Shown in pieces: positions 25,442 to 36,123 of a stretch of 64,000 bases of DNA. The DNA lies in assembly GCF_009765735.1 (NCBI RefSeq), contig NZ_LMUW01000024.1, positions 50,620-114,619 on the forward strand, given 5' to 3'. The notes beneath the pieces were generated by a model. It was not told the origin of the DNA, made no database searches, and saw only the letters and a list, made by a program, of their open reading frames with translations. The translations under genes were made by a program, and so were the position numbers. The DNA comes from Xenophilus sp. L33. GTDB lineage: Bacteria; Pseudomonadota; Gammaproteobacteria; Burkholderiales; Burkholderiaceae_C. Numbering within the stretch: the stretch's first letter is position 1; each line of letters starts with the position of its first letter.

Positions 25442-26866
25442 TCAATTCGCCACGTTAGCACCCTTGACGAAGGCATCGACCCGGGCGCTGGCCCGGCGCA
25501 TGGCGTCCAGGAGGCGCGGATCGGCCGCGGCACTTCCCCACAGTGCATGGTCGGCGCTGATCGCGGCCACCGGATCGGCGGCCTCGCAGATGGCATGCGC
25601 CACCGCCTCGTCCATGCCCTGGTCCTGGTAGGTGTAGGTCAGCTGGCCCTTGTGCCAGCGCTGCAGGAAGGCCAGGAACAGCGCCGGCAGCATCGCCACG
25701 CTGTCGATCGACGCACCTGCGGCCAGCCGCTCGCGCACCGTCGGCGCGATGAAGCCCGGAATCTTCGAGAAGCCGTCCATCGCCACCCGCTGGTTGGTGT
25801 CGCGGATCGCCGGGTTGCCGAAGCGGTCGAGCACCACGTCGCGGTAGGTCGGCAGGTCGACCGGGCTCGGCTCCCCGGGCTTGTTCAGGCACGGGATGAC
25901 GTCGTCGGTGACGTAGTCGTAGGCCATCTTGCGGATGGTCGGGTTGTGGGTGCCTTCGTGGATGAACTGCAGCCCGATCAGGGTGCCGGCCCAGGCGATG
26001 CAGCTGTGGCTGGCGTTGAGGATGCGGATCTTGGCCTCCTCGTACGGCGAGACCGACTCGACCATCTGCACGCCGACCTTCTCCCATTCGGGCCGGCCGT
26101 TGACGAAGCGGTCCTCGATCACCCACTGGATGAAGCTCTCGCCGGTGATCGGCGCGGCATCGTCCCAGCCGGTGGCCTTCTTGACCCGCTCGCGCAGTTC
26201 CGGCGGCGGCCGCGGCGTGATGCGGTCGACCATGGCGTTGGGGCAGGCGGTGTTGGCGCGCACCCAGTCGAGCAGCGCGGACTCGCCGGCCTTCTCGATG
26301 AATTCGAGCAGGCCCTTCCTGAAGCGGTCGCCGTTGTGGCGCAGGTTGTCGCAGTTGAGCAGCGTCACCGCGCCGGCCTCGGCCGCGCTGCGGGCGCGCA
26401 GGATCGCGCAGATCGCGCCGTAGATGGTCGAACCCGGCTGGCCCTTGCGGGCGCGGTCGAGGTCGGCCGAGAGGTCCGCCGCGGAGAGGTCGAGATGGTC
26501 CTGGTGGTCGAGGTAGTAGCCGGCCTCGGTCACGGTGAACGAGATCACGCGGGTGGCCGGGTCGGCGCCGCGGGCGATCACGCCGGCCAGGCTGGCGTCG
26601 TACGCGATGACCTCGCGGATCGACTCGATGCGCTGGTACTTGTATTCGATCGACGGCGAGACGGTCTCCAGCGTGTACCGGCAGCCCTGGCCGCGCAGCG
26701 CGTTCTCGACCGCCGCCATGTCGGGCCTGAGGTTGGCGCCGACCAGCGACCAGCGGCGATCGCCGCTGTCGATCAGCGCCTGCATGTAGACCGCCTGATG
26801 GGCGCGGTGGAAGGAGCCGAGCCCCAGGTGGAGCTCGACGAATTCGGAAGGTGCGGCTTGGGTCAT
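25442..26866 (-). CDS. Polyol dehydrogenase, mannitol dehydrogenase family
   Basis: 474 residues, a long-chain secondary alcohol dehydrogenase. The Rossmann start is VELHLGLGSFHRAHQAVYMQ, and the family catalytic motif K-x4-N-x2-H is seen as KIRILNASH near residue 280. It oxidises mannitol to fructose and, in relatives, arabitol to xylulose or sorbitol to fructose with NAD. The ATG at 26866 lies 10 bases after the ATPase stop. With xylulokinase downstream and no fructokinase in this window, arabitol use is fully covered here whereas mannitol use needs a fructokinase elsewhere. Confidence 0.94.
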   Translation of the reverse strand: MTQAAPSEFVELHLGLGSFHRAHQAVYMQALIDSGDRRWSLVGANLRPDMAAVENALRGQGCRYTLETVSPSIEYKYQRIESIREVIAYDASLAGVIARGADPATRVISFTVTEAGYYLDHQDHLDLSAADLSADLDRARKGQPGSTIYGAICAILRARSAAEAGAVTLLNCDNLRHNGDRFRKGLLEFIEKAGESALLDWVRANTACPNAMVDRITPRPPPELRERVKKATGWDDAAPITGESFIQWVIEDRFVNGRPEWEKVGVQMVESVSPYEEAKIRILNASHSCIAWAGTLIGLQFIHEGTHNPTIRKMAYDYVTDDVIPCLNKPGEPSPVDLPTYRDVVLDRFGNPAIRDTNQRVAMDGFSKIPGFIAPTVRERLAAGASIDSVAMLPALFLAFLQRWHKGQLTYTYQDQGMDEAVAHAICEAADPVAAISADHALWGSAAADPRLLDAMRRASARVDAFVKGANVAN

Positions 26867-26876
26867 GGCTTTGGCA

Positions 26877-27911
<1,035 letters not shown>

Positions 27912-27928
27912 GAATGTCCCCTGTTCGA

Positions 27929-28753
27929 TTATTTGACGGCGCCGAAGGTCAGACCTTGGACCAGTTGCTTCTGGCTGAACCAGCCGAACACCACGATCGG
28001 CGCGATGGCCATGAGCGAGGCGGCCGAGAGCTTGGCCCAGAAGAGGCCTTCGGGGCTGGAATACTGGGAGATCAGCGTCGCCAGCGTGCCCGCCTTGGCC
28101 GAGACCAGGTTGAGCGCCCAGAAGGCCTCGTTCCAGCTCAGCACCAGGCACAGGAGGCCGGTCGATGCCAGGCCACCGACCGACAGCGGCAGCACCACGT
28201 GGCGGAACTCGGTCCAGAGCGTGGCGCCGTCCATCCGCGCGGCTTCAAGGATCTCCGGCGGGATGTCCTTGTAGGCCGTGTAGAGCATCCAGACCATGAT
28301 CGGCAGGTTCGACAGCGTGAACACCACGGTGAGCGCGGTGCGGCTGTCGAGCAGGCCGGCCGTCTGCGCCAGCACGTAGATCGGCACCAGCGCGCCGACC
28401 GCCGGCATCATCTTGGTCGACAGCATCCACATCAGGATGTCGCGGGTCTTCCTGGTGCGGAAGAAGGCCATCGAGTAGGCGGCGGGCGCAGCGATCAGCA
28501 GGCCGATGATGGTCGAGCCGATGCTGGTGATCAGCGAGTTCTTGGCGAACAGAATGTAGTCGCTGCGGCGCTGCACCTCGCTGAAGTTCTCCATCGTCGG
28601 CTCGAAGATGAAGAGCGGCGGCACCTGGATGGCCTGCAGTTCGGTCTTGAACGAGGTCAGCACCAGCCAGCCGAGCGGGAAGAACAGCAGCAGGGTGACC
28701 GCCCAGGCCACCACCGACCGGATCGAGAGGGCGAGAACGCTTTCGGTATTCAT
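27929..28753 (-). CDS. Polyol ABC transporter permease (MalG type)
   Basis: 274 residues with about six membrane spans. The EAA loop that contacts the ATPase reads EILEAARMDGATLWTEFRHVVLPL, with the usual EAA-x3-G spacing. It starts MNTESVLALSIRSVVAWAVT, with the first span from about 10. It pairs with the MalF-type permease encoded 13 bases upstream. It corresponds to SmoG/MtlG of sorbitol/mannitol operons. Confidence 0.94.
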   Translation of the reverse strand: MNTESVLALSIRSVVAWAVTLLLFFPLGWLVLTSFKTELQAIQVPPLFIFEPTMENFSEVQRRSDYILFAKNSLITSIGSTIIGLLIAAPAAYSMAFFRTRKTRDILMWMLSTKMMPAVGALVPIYVLAQTAGLLDSRTALTVVFTLSNLPIMVWMLYTAYKDIPPEILEAARMDGATLWTEFRHVVLPLSVGGLASTGLLCLVLSWNEAFWALNLVSAKAGTLATLISQYSSPEGLFWAKLSAASLMAIAPIVVFGWFSQKQLVQGLTFGAVK

Positions 28754-28766
28754 GATGTTGTCTGCC

Positions 28767-29624
28767 TCAGTCCAGGTTCTTGCCGATGATGCGGATCAGG
28801 AAGGCCGCCACGATGTTGGCCAGGATCACCGCGAAGAGCGCACCCGCCGAAGCCACGCCGACGTCGAAGTTCAAGAGCGACTGCTTGAAGATCAGGTAGG
28901 TGAGGTTGGTGCTGGCATTGCCCGGACCGCCGTTGGTCGTGATCGCGATCTCCGCGAAGACCGAGAGCAGGAAGATCATCTCGATCATGATCACCACCGC
29001 CATCGGCCGGCCCAGGTGCGGCAGGGTCAGGTAGCCGAAGCGCTGCACCGCGGTGGCGCCGTCCATGCGGGCGGCTTCCATCTGCTCGCGGTCGAGCGAC
29101 TGCAGCGAGGTGATGAAGATCAGGCAGGCGAAGGGCAGCCATTGCCAGGCCACCATGATGATCACCGACAGCAGCGGCCAGTCGGTCAGCCAGTCGACCG
29201 GCTCGGCGCCGACGCTGCGCCAGACGAAGGCCAGCACGCCGTAGATCGGGTTCATCATCATGTGCTTCCACAGCAGCGCATTCACCGTCGGCATGACGAA
29301 GAAGGGCGAGATGAGAAGCACGCGCACGATGCCACGGCCCGGGAACGGTTCGTTCACCAGCAGGGCCAGCAGCACGCCGAGCACCACCGTGATCACGATC
29401 ACGCTGCCGATCAGCAGGAGGGTGTTGATCACCGCGGGCCAGAAGTCCGGGTCGGTGACGAAGTAGACGAAGTTCTCGAAGCGGGCGAAGGTGTGCTCGC
29501 CGGGCTGCATCAGGTTGTAGTTGACGAACGAGAAGTAGAGCGTCATCAGCAGCGGCACGATCATCCAGAGGACGAGCGTGAGCACTGCCGGCGCCATCAG
29601 CGCGCGGGGCAGGAGACGTTTCAT
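28767..29624 (-). CDS. Polyol ABC transporter permease (MalF type)
   Basis: 285 residues, about six membrane spans, corresponding to SmoF/MtlF. The EAA loop is EQMEAARMDGATAVQRFGYLTLPHLG near residue 190. The N-terminus MKRLLPRALMAPAVLTLVLW leads straight into the first span. It forms the inner-membrane channel with the next gene product. The spacing to the binding-protein gene is 104 bases, longer than elsewhere in the operon, as often seen where the abundant binding-protein mRNA is stabilised or partially terminated. Confidence 0.94.
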   Translation of the reverse strand: MKRLLPRALMAPAVLTLVLWMIVPLLMTLYFSFVNYNLMQPGEHTFARFENFVYFVTDPDFWPAVINTLLLIGSVIVITVVLGVLLALLVNEPFPGRGIVRVLLISPFFVMPTVNALLWKHMMMNPIYGVLAFVWRSVGAEPVDWLTDWPLLSVIIMVAWQWLPFACLIFITSLQSLDREQMEAARMDGATAVQRFGYLTLPHLGRPMAVVIMIEMIFLLSVFAEIAITTNGGPGNASTNLTYLIFKQSLLNFDVGVASAGALFAVILANIVAAFLIRIIGKNLD

Positions 29625-29728
29625 GGCGAAGAGCCTTTCTTGTTCTTTCCTTCTTCCGTCGGAAGAAAGTCGGGGCGCGAGGCAAGCCTGCGCCCCAGCC
29701 CTCCCCGCGAAGGAGGAGGGAAGTCGGC

Positions 29729-31036
29729 TTACTTGTAGTAGCCGGCCTTCGTCATCTCGCGTTCGGCCGCGGTCTGCGAAGTCTTCAGGGCCTGGTCGAC
29801 GGTGACCTTGCCCGACAGCGCGGCGCTCATCTGCTGGCCGACCGCGACGCCGATCGCCTGGAACTCCGGTATGGCGGCGAACTGCACGCCGACGTACGGC
29901 GACTTGGGCAGCGTGCTGTCATGCGGGTTGGCGGTCGAGATCGCCTTCTCCTCGGCCGGTGCGAAGCGCGCGGCCTTCACGAACTCGGGGTTGGCGTAGG
30001 TCGACTTGCGGGTGCCGGTCGGCACCGAGGCCCAGCCGGCTTCCTTGGCCACCAGGTTGATGTAGTCCTTGGAGGTCGCCCACTTCACGAAGGTCTGTGC
30101 CGCGTCGTTCTTGGTCGAGCTTGCCGGAACCGCCAGTGCCCAGGCCCACAGCCAGTTCGCGCCCTTCGGGGTCACGGCGGTCGGGGCTTGCGCGAAGTCG
30201 ACCTGGTCGGCCACCTTCGACTGCTTCGGATTGCTCACGAAGGAAGCCGCGATGGTCGCATCGACCCACATGCCGCACTTGCCGGCATTGAAGAGCGCCA
30301 GGTTCTCGTTGAAGCTGTTGGCCGACGCACCGGGCGGGCCGTAGTTCTTCATGATGTCGACGTAGAAGCTGACGGCTTCATGCCAGGGCTTGCTGTCGAT
30401 CTGCGGCTTCCAGGCCATGTCGAACCATTGGCCGCCCCAGGTATTGACCATGGTGGTCAGGAGCGCCATGTTGTCGCCCCAGCCCGGCTTGCCGCGCAGG
30501 CAGATGCCGTAGACGCCGTTCTTCGGATCGTTGATCTTGCTGGCCAGTTCTTTCACCTGCACCCAGGTCGGCTGGTCGGGCATCTTGAAGCCGACCTTGT
30601 CGGCCAGGTCCTTGCGGTACATCAGCATCGAGCTTTCGCCGTAGAAGGGCGAGGCGTAGAGCTTGCTGTCGGCCGACAGGCCGTCGCGGATGGCCGGCAG
30701 CAGGTCGTCGACGTCGTAGGCGGCGTCGGTGGCGATCGGCTTGAGCCAGCCCTTCTTGGCCCAGATCGGGGTTTCGTACATGCCGATGGTCATGACGTCG
30801 AACTGGCCGCCCTTGGTCGCGATGTCGGTCGTCACGCGCTGGCGCAGCGTGCCTTCCTCCAGGGTCACCCACTTGAGCTTGATGTCCGGATGGGCTTCTT
30901 CGAAGAAGTGACCGAGCTTCTGCATCTCGATCATGTGGTCGTTGTTCACCGTCGCGATGACCAGTTCGGTTTCGGCGTGGGCCAGGCCCGCGCCGAGCAT
31001 GGCGAGCATGAGGCCGGTCTTCAGAAAGCGCTTCAT
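29729..31036 (-). CDS. Polyol ABC transporter, periplasmic binding protein
   Basis: 435 residues, extracellular solute-binding family 1. A signal peptide (KTGLMLAMLGAGLAHA) is followed by mature sequence TELVIATVNNDHMIEMQKLG, typical of sorbitol/mannitol-binding SmoE/MtlE proteins. The WVTLEEGTLRQRVTTDIATKG region forms part of lobe 1. AGGAG lies 9 bases before the ATG at 31036. It is first in the operon, so its promoter and the AraC-type target sites should lie within the 166 bases upstream. Confidence 0.93.
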   Translation of the reverse strand: MKRFLKTGLMLAMLGAGLAHAETELVIATVNNDHMIEMQKLGHFFEEAHPDIKLKWVTLEEGTLRQRVTTDIATKGGQFDVMTIGMYETPIWAKKGWLKPIATDAAYDVDDLLPAIRDGLSADSKLYASPFYGESSMLMYRKDLADKVGFKMPDQPTWVQVKELASKINDPKNGVYGICLRGKPGWGDNMALLTTMVNTWGGQWFDMAWKPQIDSKPWHEAVSFYVDIMKNYGPPGASANSFNENLALFNAGKCGMWVDATIAASFVSNPKQSKVADQVDFAQAPTAVTPKGANWLWAWALAVPASSTKNDAAQTFVKWATSKDYINLVAKEAGWASVPTGTRKSTYANPEFVKAARFAPAEEKAISTANPHDSTLPKSPYVGVQFAAIPEFQAIGVAVGQQMSAALSGKVTVDQALKTSQTAAEREMTKAGYYK

Positions 31037-31097
31037 TGGGGGTGTCTCCTAGTGTTCGGCGACGGGCGGTCGCCGTGCAACGATTGTGGAGAGGCCG

Positions 31098-31161
31098 CCT
31101 TGCCGCTTTGGTATTTACATCGCCGGTACCGATACTTCCTTGCACCGATGTCTCGGTATTT
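31098..31161 (-). promoter_or_regulatory. Repeated motifs upstream of the polyol operon
   Basis: Read on the minus strand, the module AAATACC...GCAAGG occurs twice: AAATACC at 31155-31161 and 31110-31116 (45 bp apart, about four helix turns) and GCAAGG at 31138-31143 and 31098-31103. A further pair ACCGATA/ACCGATG lies at 31128 and 31144 on the plus strand. Direct repeats upstream of an operon that encodes its own AraC-type protein are the expected form of its binding sites. Confidence 0.5.
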
Positions 31162-31202
31162 CCCCTAGTTTCGGCAATTGGGGATGTGTCGGGTGGGCGC
31201 CT

Positions 31203-32444
31203 TCAGGCTGCTGCCACCAGCGCCTTGCGCCGGAATTCGGTGGCGTAGAGGAACAGCGCCAGCAGCGCGAAGACCGCGCCCAGCAGGCACAGCGCGTTCC
31301 AGCCGTGGAAGGCGTAGAGCGCCGCCGAGATGCCCGAGGCCACCGCCGCGCACAGGAAGATCAGCGTGAAGAAGACGCCGTTGAGCCGTCCGCGCAGCTC
31401 CGGCGCCAGCATGTAGAGGCTGCGCATGCTCAGCACGTTGCACGCCTGCACCGCGCCATCGAGCAGCACCGCGGCCAGCACCAGGCCGGCCATCGAGTGG
31501 TAGTGCACCGCGACCGCGCCGACGCCGAAGGAGGCCATCGCGACCACGATCGCGGCGCCGGTCGCCGGCCGGGTGAGGCCGCGGTCGGCCAGGTGCCCCG
31601 ACCACGGTGCGACCAGCGCGCCGGCCGCGCCCGCCAGGGCGAAGAGCGCGATGCCCAGTTGGCCGAGGCCGAACTCGTGGTCGAGCGCCAGCGGCACCGT
31701 GGTCCAGAAGGCCTGGAAGCCGGCGAAGAGCATGCCCTGGTAGAAGGCCCGCCGGCGCAGGAGCGGCGTGTTCAGCACCAGCGCCGGCAGCGAGGCGAGG
31801 GTGCGCGCATAGCCGATCGAGCCGTGCGGGATGCGCCGCGGCAGGGCCCGCCAGAGCACCAGGCCGAGGACGGTCATCATCACCGCCGAGGCGGCGAAGA
31901 CGGCGCGCCAGCCGGCCACCGAGGCGATCACGCTGGAGAAGGGCCGCGCCAGCATGATGCCGGCCAGCAGGCCCGCCATGATGTTGCCGACCACCTTGCC
32001 GCGGGTCGCGTCGTGCACCAGGTGCGATGCCAGCGGCATCAGCACCTGTGCCGCCACGGCGCAGGCGCCGATCAGGAAGGTCGCCGCCAGGAAGGTGGCC
32101 GCCGAATCCGACAGCGCGATGCCCACCAGCCCGATCACCACGCCGGTGATCGCCGCCAGGATCAGCTTGCGGTTCTCGACCACGTCCGCCAGCGGCACGA
32201 GGAACAACAGCCCGGCGCCGTAGCCGAGCTGGGTCAAGGTCATGATCAGGCCTGCCAGGCCGGGCGGCAGCTGCAGGGTGAGCGCGATCGGCCCGATCAG
32301 CGGCTGGGCGAAGTAGATGTTGGCGACGCACAGGCCGCAGGCCACGGCGAACAGCATCGTCATGCCGGTGGACAGGCCGTGGGTGGGCGCGCCGGCGGCG
32401 TGCGTCGGGGCCGCGGTGGGCGTGGGAGCTTGGGGGAGTGGCAC
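31203..32444 (-). CDS. MFS transporter
   Basis: 413 residues from a GTG at 32444, with about 12 hydrophobic spans. After a Pro/Ala/Thr-rich N-terminus the first span begins at TMLFAVACGLCVANIYFAQPL. The MFS loop 2-3 motif is degenerate (PLADVVENRKLI). The FAQPL-IGPI pattern is that of the YNFM/AraJ-like proton-coupled drug or sugar efflux group. The substrate is unknown. It is transcribed toward the polyol operon promoter. An in-frame ATG 27 codons in is an alternative start that keeps all membrane spans. Confidence 0.87.
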   Translation of the reverse strand: MPLPQAPTPTAAPTHAAGAPTHGLSTGMTMLFAVACGLCVANIYFAQPLIGPIALTLQLPPGLAGLIMTLTQLGYGAGLLFLVPLADVVENRKLILAAITGVVIGLVGIALSDSAATFLAATFLIGACAVAAQVLMPLASHLVHDATRGKVVGNIMAGLLAGIMLARPFSSVIASVAGWRAVFAASAVMMTVLGLVLWRALPRRIPHGSIGYARTLASLPALVLNTPLLRRRAFYQGMLFAGFQAFWTTVPLALDHEFGLGQLGIALFALAGAAGALVAPWSGHLADRGLTRPATGAAIVVAMASFGVGAVAVHYHSMAGLVLAAVLLDGAVQACNVLSMRSLYMLAPELRGRLNGVFFTLIFLCAAVASGISAALYAFHGWNALCLLGAVFALLALFLYATEFRRKALVAAA

Positions 32445-32601
32445 GGGAAAGCTGTCTCGTTCATTCAGGGTTAACCCTGGAGGCCGGGCACCTTAGCACG
32501 TCCGGCTTGCCGCTGCAGGCCTACGACCAATGGCCCATGGTGGCTCGCAGGCGGGCCGCCGACACTGCGGGCCGCGACAACCCGAAGAAAAGGAAGCACC
32601 C

Positions 32602-33753
32602 ATGTCGAAGACCATCGTGTTCTGTGCGGACGGCACCTGGGACGGCCTCGGCGACGGCGACGCGCAGGACCTGCAGGCCGATGCCACCAACGTGCTGCGT
32701 CTCTTCGCGGCGCTGGCCGGCACGGTCACGCCGGAGACGATCCGCAAGCAGGACGAGCAGGAGAAGGTGTCGACGGCCGCCGACGGCACGGTGGTGCAGG
32801 TCGCCAAGTACCTGCACGGCGTCGGCGATTCGCAGAACAAGATCCGCAAGGTGCTCGGCGGTGTCTTCGGCGAAGGCTTCATCGGGCGCATCGTGCGCGG
32901 CTACACCTTCGTCTCGCGCAACTACCGGGCGGGCGACCGGATCGTCCTCACCGGCTTCAGCCGCGGCGCCTACACCGCCCGCGCGCTCGGCGGGATGATC
33001 GCGACGATGGGCCTGCTGCCGCCCGACGCGGCGCTGGCGGCCGACGGCAGCTACGACGACGAGGCGGCCTACAAGAAGGGCGTGTACGTCTGGGCGCAAT
33101 ACCGGCGTGCGGCCGGCAAGACGAGCAGCCTGCTCGGCTTCGCCGAGGAATTCCTCGGCACCAAGGTCGACATGGCCACGCTGGTGCCGTCGATCCCGAT
33201 CGCGGCGATCGGCGTGTGGGACACGGTCGGCTCGCTCGGCATCCCGCTCTACGGCCTGGACAAGATGAGCATCGAGAAGATCGACCTCTTCCAGTTCGCC
33301 GACACCGTGTTGTCCAAGCAGGTGGCCGCCGGCTTCCAGGCGCTGGCGTTGGACGAGCAGCGGGTCGACTTCCAGCCGACGCTCTGGGACGACCGCAGCG
33401 GCATCCAGCAGCGCTGGTTCTGCGGCGCCCACGGCGACGTCGGCGGCGGCTACCCGAAGCAGGACCTGTCGATGTGCACGCTCGACTGGATGGTCGGCCA
33501 CCTGAAGGAAAGCGGTGCCGTCATGGCGCCGTCCTGGCAGGCCAGCGTCGCCTTCGACTTCGGGCCGATCCACACGCCCTACCAGCAGCCGCCCTTCAAT
33601 GCGCTGGCGCACGCGCCGCGCAAGCTGCCGCCCGATGCGCTCTTCCATCCGAGCGTGCCGGACTACCTGAAGCTGTTCCCGGACTACGACCCGGTGGCGC
33701 TGGCCGCGCGGCTGCAGGGGCGGCAGCTGGATCCGAAGACGGTGCTGGCTTAG
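32602..33753 (+). CDS. DUF2235 alpha/beta-hydrolase domain protein
   Basis: 383 residues from the ATG at 32602, preceded by AGGAAG. The start KTIVFCADGTWDGLGDGD is the DUF2235 signature. The nucleophile elbow GFSRGAYTAR lies near residue 118 and a second motif GAHGDVGGGYP near 276, consistent with a Ser-Asp-His hydrolase. The domain is shared with Tle1 phospholipase effectors of type VI secretion. No secretion gene, immunity gene, signal peptide or membrane span is present, so a housekeeping or stand-alone role is as likely. It is convergent with an amino-acid ABC operon. Confidence 0.88.
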   Translation: MSKTIVFCADGTWDGLGDGDAQDLQADATNVLRLFAALAGTVTPETIRKQDEQEKVSTAADGTVVQVAKYLHGVGDSQNKIRKVLGGVFGEGFIGRIVRGYTFVSRNYRAGDRIVLTGFSRGAYTARALGGMIATMGLLPPDAALAADGSYDDEAAYKKGVYVWAQYRRAAGKTSSLLGFAEEFLGTKVDMATLVPSIPIAAIGVWDTVGSLGIPLYGLDKMSIEKIDLFQFADTVLSKQVAAGFQALALDEQRVDFQPTLWDDRSGIQQRWFCGAHGDVGGGYPKQDLSMCTLDWMVGHLKESGAVMAPSWQASVAFDFGPIHTPYQQPPFNALAHAPRKLPPDALFHPSVPDYLKLFPDYDPVALAARLQGRQLDPKTVLA

Positions 33754-33764
33754 CTCCGCGTCCT

Positions 33765-34556
33765 TCAGGCAACGGCCGGCCGGCCTTCGTGGAAGCGCGA
33801 AAGGAAGCTGCGCGTCGCCGCCTCGGCCGGCGCATCGATCACCTGCCGCGCCGGACCGAATTCGACGATCACGCCGTCGCGCATGAAGGCCACCCGGTCG
33901 GCCACCTCGCGCGCGAAGGCCATCTCGTGGGTCACCAGCACCATGGTCATGCCTTCCTCGGCCAGCAGCTTGACCACACGCAGCACCTCGCCGACCAGCT
34001 CCGGGTCGAGCGCGGAGGTGACCTCGTCGAAGAGCATCACCTGCGGTTCCATCGCCAGCGCGCGGGCGATCGCGACCCGCTGCTTCTGGCCGCCCGAGAG
34101 TTGCTCGGGCCAGGCGCCGGCCTTGTCGGCCAGGCCGACCTTGCCGAGCAGCAGCCGAGCCTTCGCCTCGGCCTCGGCCTTGGTCTTTCGCAGCACCGTG
34201 ACCGGTCCTTCCATCACGTTGCCGAGCACCGTCATGTGCGGGAACAGGTTGAAGTGCTGGAACACCATGCCGGTGCGGGCGCGGAAGGCCGCCAGGACCG
34301 CGTCCTTGGGCATGCGGGTGGCGGCGCCCTGGAAGTTCATCTCGTGGTCGCCGATGCGCACCGTGCCTTCGTCGGGCACCGCGAGCAGGTTGAGGCAGCG
34401 CAGCAGCGTCGACTTGCCGGAGCCCGAAGGCCCGATTAGCGCCACCGCCTCGCCGCGGCCGATCGACAGCGAGACGTCGCGCAGCACCTGGTTGGCGCCG
34501 AAGGACTTGCCGAGATGGCGGACCTCGATCATGGCTTCGGTCACGGTGTCGTTCAT
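33765..34556 (-). CDS. Amino-acid ABC transporter ATP-binding protein
   Basis: 263 residues, polar amino-acid uptake type (GlnQ/HisP). Walker A is [15 protein letters not shown] near 41, signature [14 protein letters not shown] near 152 and Walker [18 protein letters not shown] near 172. The start overlaps the permease stop by ATGA. It powers the transporter formed with the next two genes. The exact substrate is not visible. Confidence 0.94.
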   Translation of the reverse strand: MNDTVTEAMIEVRHLGKSFGANQVLRDVSLSIGRGEAVALIGPSGSGKSTLLRCLNLLAVPDEGTVRIGDHEMNFQGAATRMPKDAVLAAFRARTGMVFQHFNLFPHMTVLGNVMEGPVTVLRKTKAEAEAKARLLLGKVGLADKAGAWPEQLSGGQKQRVAIARALAMEPQVMLFDEVTSALDPELVGEVLRVVKLLAEEGMTMVLVTHEMAFAREVADRVAFMRDGVIVEFGPARQVIDAPAEAATRSFLSRFHEGRPAVA

Positions 34557-35218
34557 GCCGCCGCCTTCGTCAGCCGCGTTTCGGCCCGCTTCACCAGGAT
34601 GGTCGCCGGCAGCAGCACGACGAAATAGGCAACCGCGACGACGGTGTAGGTCTCCAGCGGCCGGTAGGTCTCGTGCGCGATGCTCTGGCCCTGGTAGAGC
34701 AGGTCGGGCAGCGCCAGCACCGACAGCAGCGAGGTGTTCTTCAGCTGCAGGATCGACTGGTTCAGGAGCGGCGGGATCATCCGCTTGAAAGCCTGCGGCA
34801 GCACCACGCGACGCATCACCTGCCAGCGCCGCATGCCCAGCGCGCGGGCCGCGTCGCTCTGCTCCGGATCGATCGAGATGATGCCGCCGCGAATGATCTC
34901 CGAGAAGAAGGAGCTGCCGTAGAGCGACAGCGCCAGGATCGCGGCCAGCGAGGCCGAGATCTGGATGCCAGTCAGCACCGGCAGCGCGTAGTAGAACCAC
35001 ACCAGCTGCACCAGCACCGGCGTGCAGCGGAAGACTTCGACGTAGGCGCGCAGCGGCGCCCGCAGCCAGACCTGCCTGGACAGCCGGCCGAGCGCGACAG
35101 CCAGCCCGATCGCCAGGCCGAGCAGGGTGCAGACGACGGTGTAGATGGCCGTGTACAAGAGCCCCATCAGGAGCAGGTTGCGAAAGCCCCAGAGAAATTC
35201 GAAGTCCCAGTGGTACAC
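34553..35218 (-). CDS. Amino-acid ABC transporter permease
   Basis: 221 residues from a GTG at 35218, with about five membrane spans, His/Glu/Gln/Arg/opine family. Typical features are the N-terminal [20 protein letters not shown] span, the stretch [21 protein letters not shown] near 60 and the EAA loop [22 protein letters not shown] near 135. Such permeases usually act as homodimers when only one gene is present, as here. Confidence 0.94.
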   Translation of the reverse strand: MYHWDFEFLWGFRNLLLMGLLYTAIYTVVCTLLGLAIGLAVALGRLSRQVWLRAPLRAYVEVFRCTPVLVQLVWFYYALPVLTGIQISASLAAILALSLYGSSFFSEIIRGGIISIDPEQSDAARALGMRRWQVMRRVVLPQAFKRMIPPLLNQSILQLKNTSLLSVLALPDLLYQGQSIAHETYRPLETYTVVAVAYFVVLLPATILVKRAETRLTKAAA

Positions 35219-35231
35219 GGCGCGCCTGTGC

Positions 35232-36068
35232 TCAGAAGCTGATCTCGGCCGGGATCTGCTCGGGCTTCACGCCAGAGAGCGTCTGCATGTTCGACAGCAC
35301 CACCTGCTTGACCTTGCCGCTGGCGCGCGTCTGGGCGATCCACTTGTTGACGTACTCGAGCCACTGGCGGTCGGTCTCCTTGCGGAAGCCGAGGTTGGTG
35401 GTGGTGGCCTGCGTCGGCGTCGGCAGCACCAGGTGGCCGATCGACGGGTTCTTGCTGATCACGGTGAGCGCCAGCACCACGGCGATGACCTGCGCATCGG
35501 CCCGGCCGGTCTGCACCGCCAGCGTCGCGTCGGCCGCCTTCTCGAGCCGGATGATCTGCGCGTTCGGGCACATCTTGGTCACGACCTGGTCGTGCGACGA
35601 ACCGATGTCGACCGCGATCTTGACGTCGGGCTTGTTGAGCTCGTCCCAGGTCTTCGGCGCGAAGTCCTTGCGCGCGATCAGCACGAAGGCGTTGTTGAAG
35701 AGCGGGTCCGAGAAGTCGACCACCAGCGCGCGCTGCGGCGTCGGGTTGAGGCCGAAGAAGACGTCGATCTTGTTGGACTGCAGGTCGAGCACCGAATTGC
35801 CCCAGGTGGTCTCGTTGATCTCCAGCTTGACCTTCAGGCTGGACGCCAGGTCGTTGGCGAAGTCGATCATGAAACCCTGCCACTGGCCGCTCGCGAGGTC
35901 CTTGTTGTAGTAGGGCGAGGCGCCGGCCACCGCGCCGATGCGCAGGGTCTGCGTGCGGTGGATGCGCGCCCAGGCGCTCTCGGTGTCGTCGGCGTGCGCG
36001 AGGCCGGTCCAGCCTGTGGCGATGCCGGCGGCGGAGAGGCCGGCGATGAATTGGCGACGGTTCGTCAT
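35232..36068 (-). CDS. Amino-acid ABC transporter substrate-binding protein
   Basis: 278 residues, bacterial solute-binding family 3. The N-terminus MTNRRQFIAGLSAAGIATG carries a twin-arginine-like motif followed by a hydrophobic stretch ending near LAHADD, so export may use the Tat route. Lobe features: LRIGAVAGASPYYNKD, DFANDLASSLKVKLEI and FGLNPTPQRALVVDFSDPLF. The ligand is probably a polar or acidic amino acid or a related compound. It heads the transporter genes, 13 bases before the permease. Confidence 0.92.
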   Translation of the reverse strand: MTNRRQFIAGLSAAGIATGWTGLAHADDTESAWARIHRTQTLRIGAVAGASPYYNKDLASGQWQGFMIDFANDLASSLKVKLEINETTWGNSVLDLQSNKIDVFFGLNPTPQRALVVDFSDPLFNNAFVLIARKDFAPKTWDELNKPDVKIAVDIGSSHDQVVTKMCPNAQIIRLEKAADATLAVQTGRADAQVIAVVLALTVISKNPSIGHLVLPTPTQATTTNLGFRKETDRQWLEYVNKWIAQTRASGKVKQVVLSNMQTLSGVKPEQIPAEISF

Positions 36069-36123
36069 GAGGCTCTTCTCTCTCTTTTGGCGTTGGAAAA
36101 ACGGGCGTTGAAAAACGGGTGGG

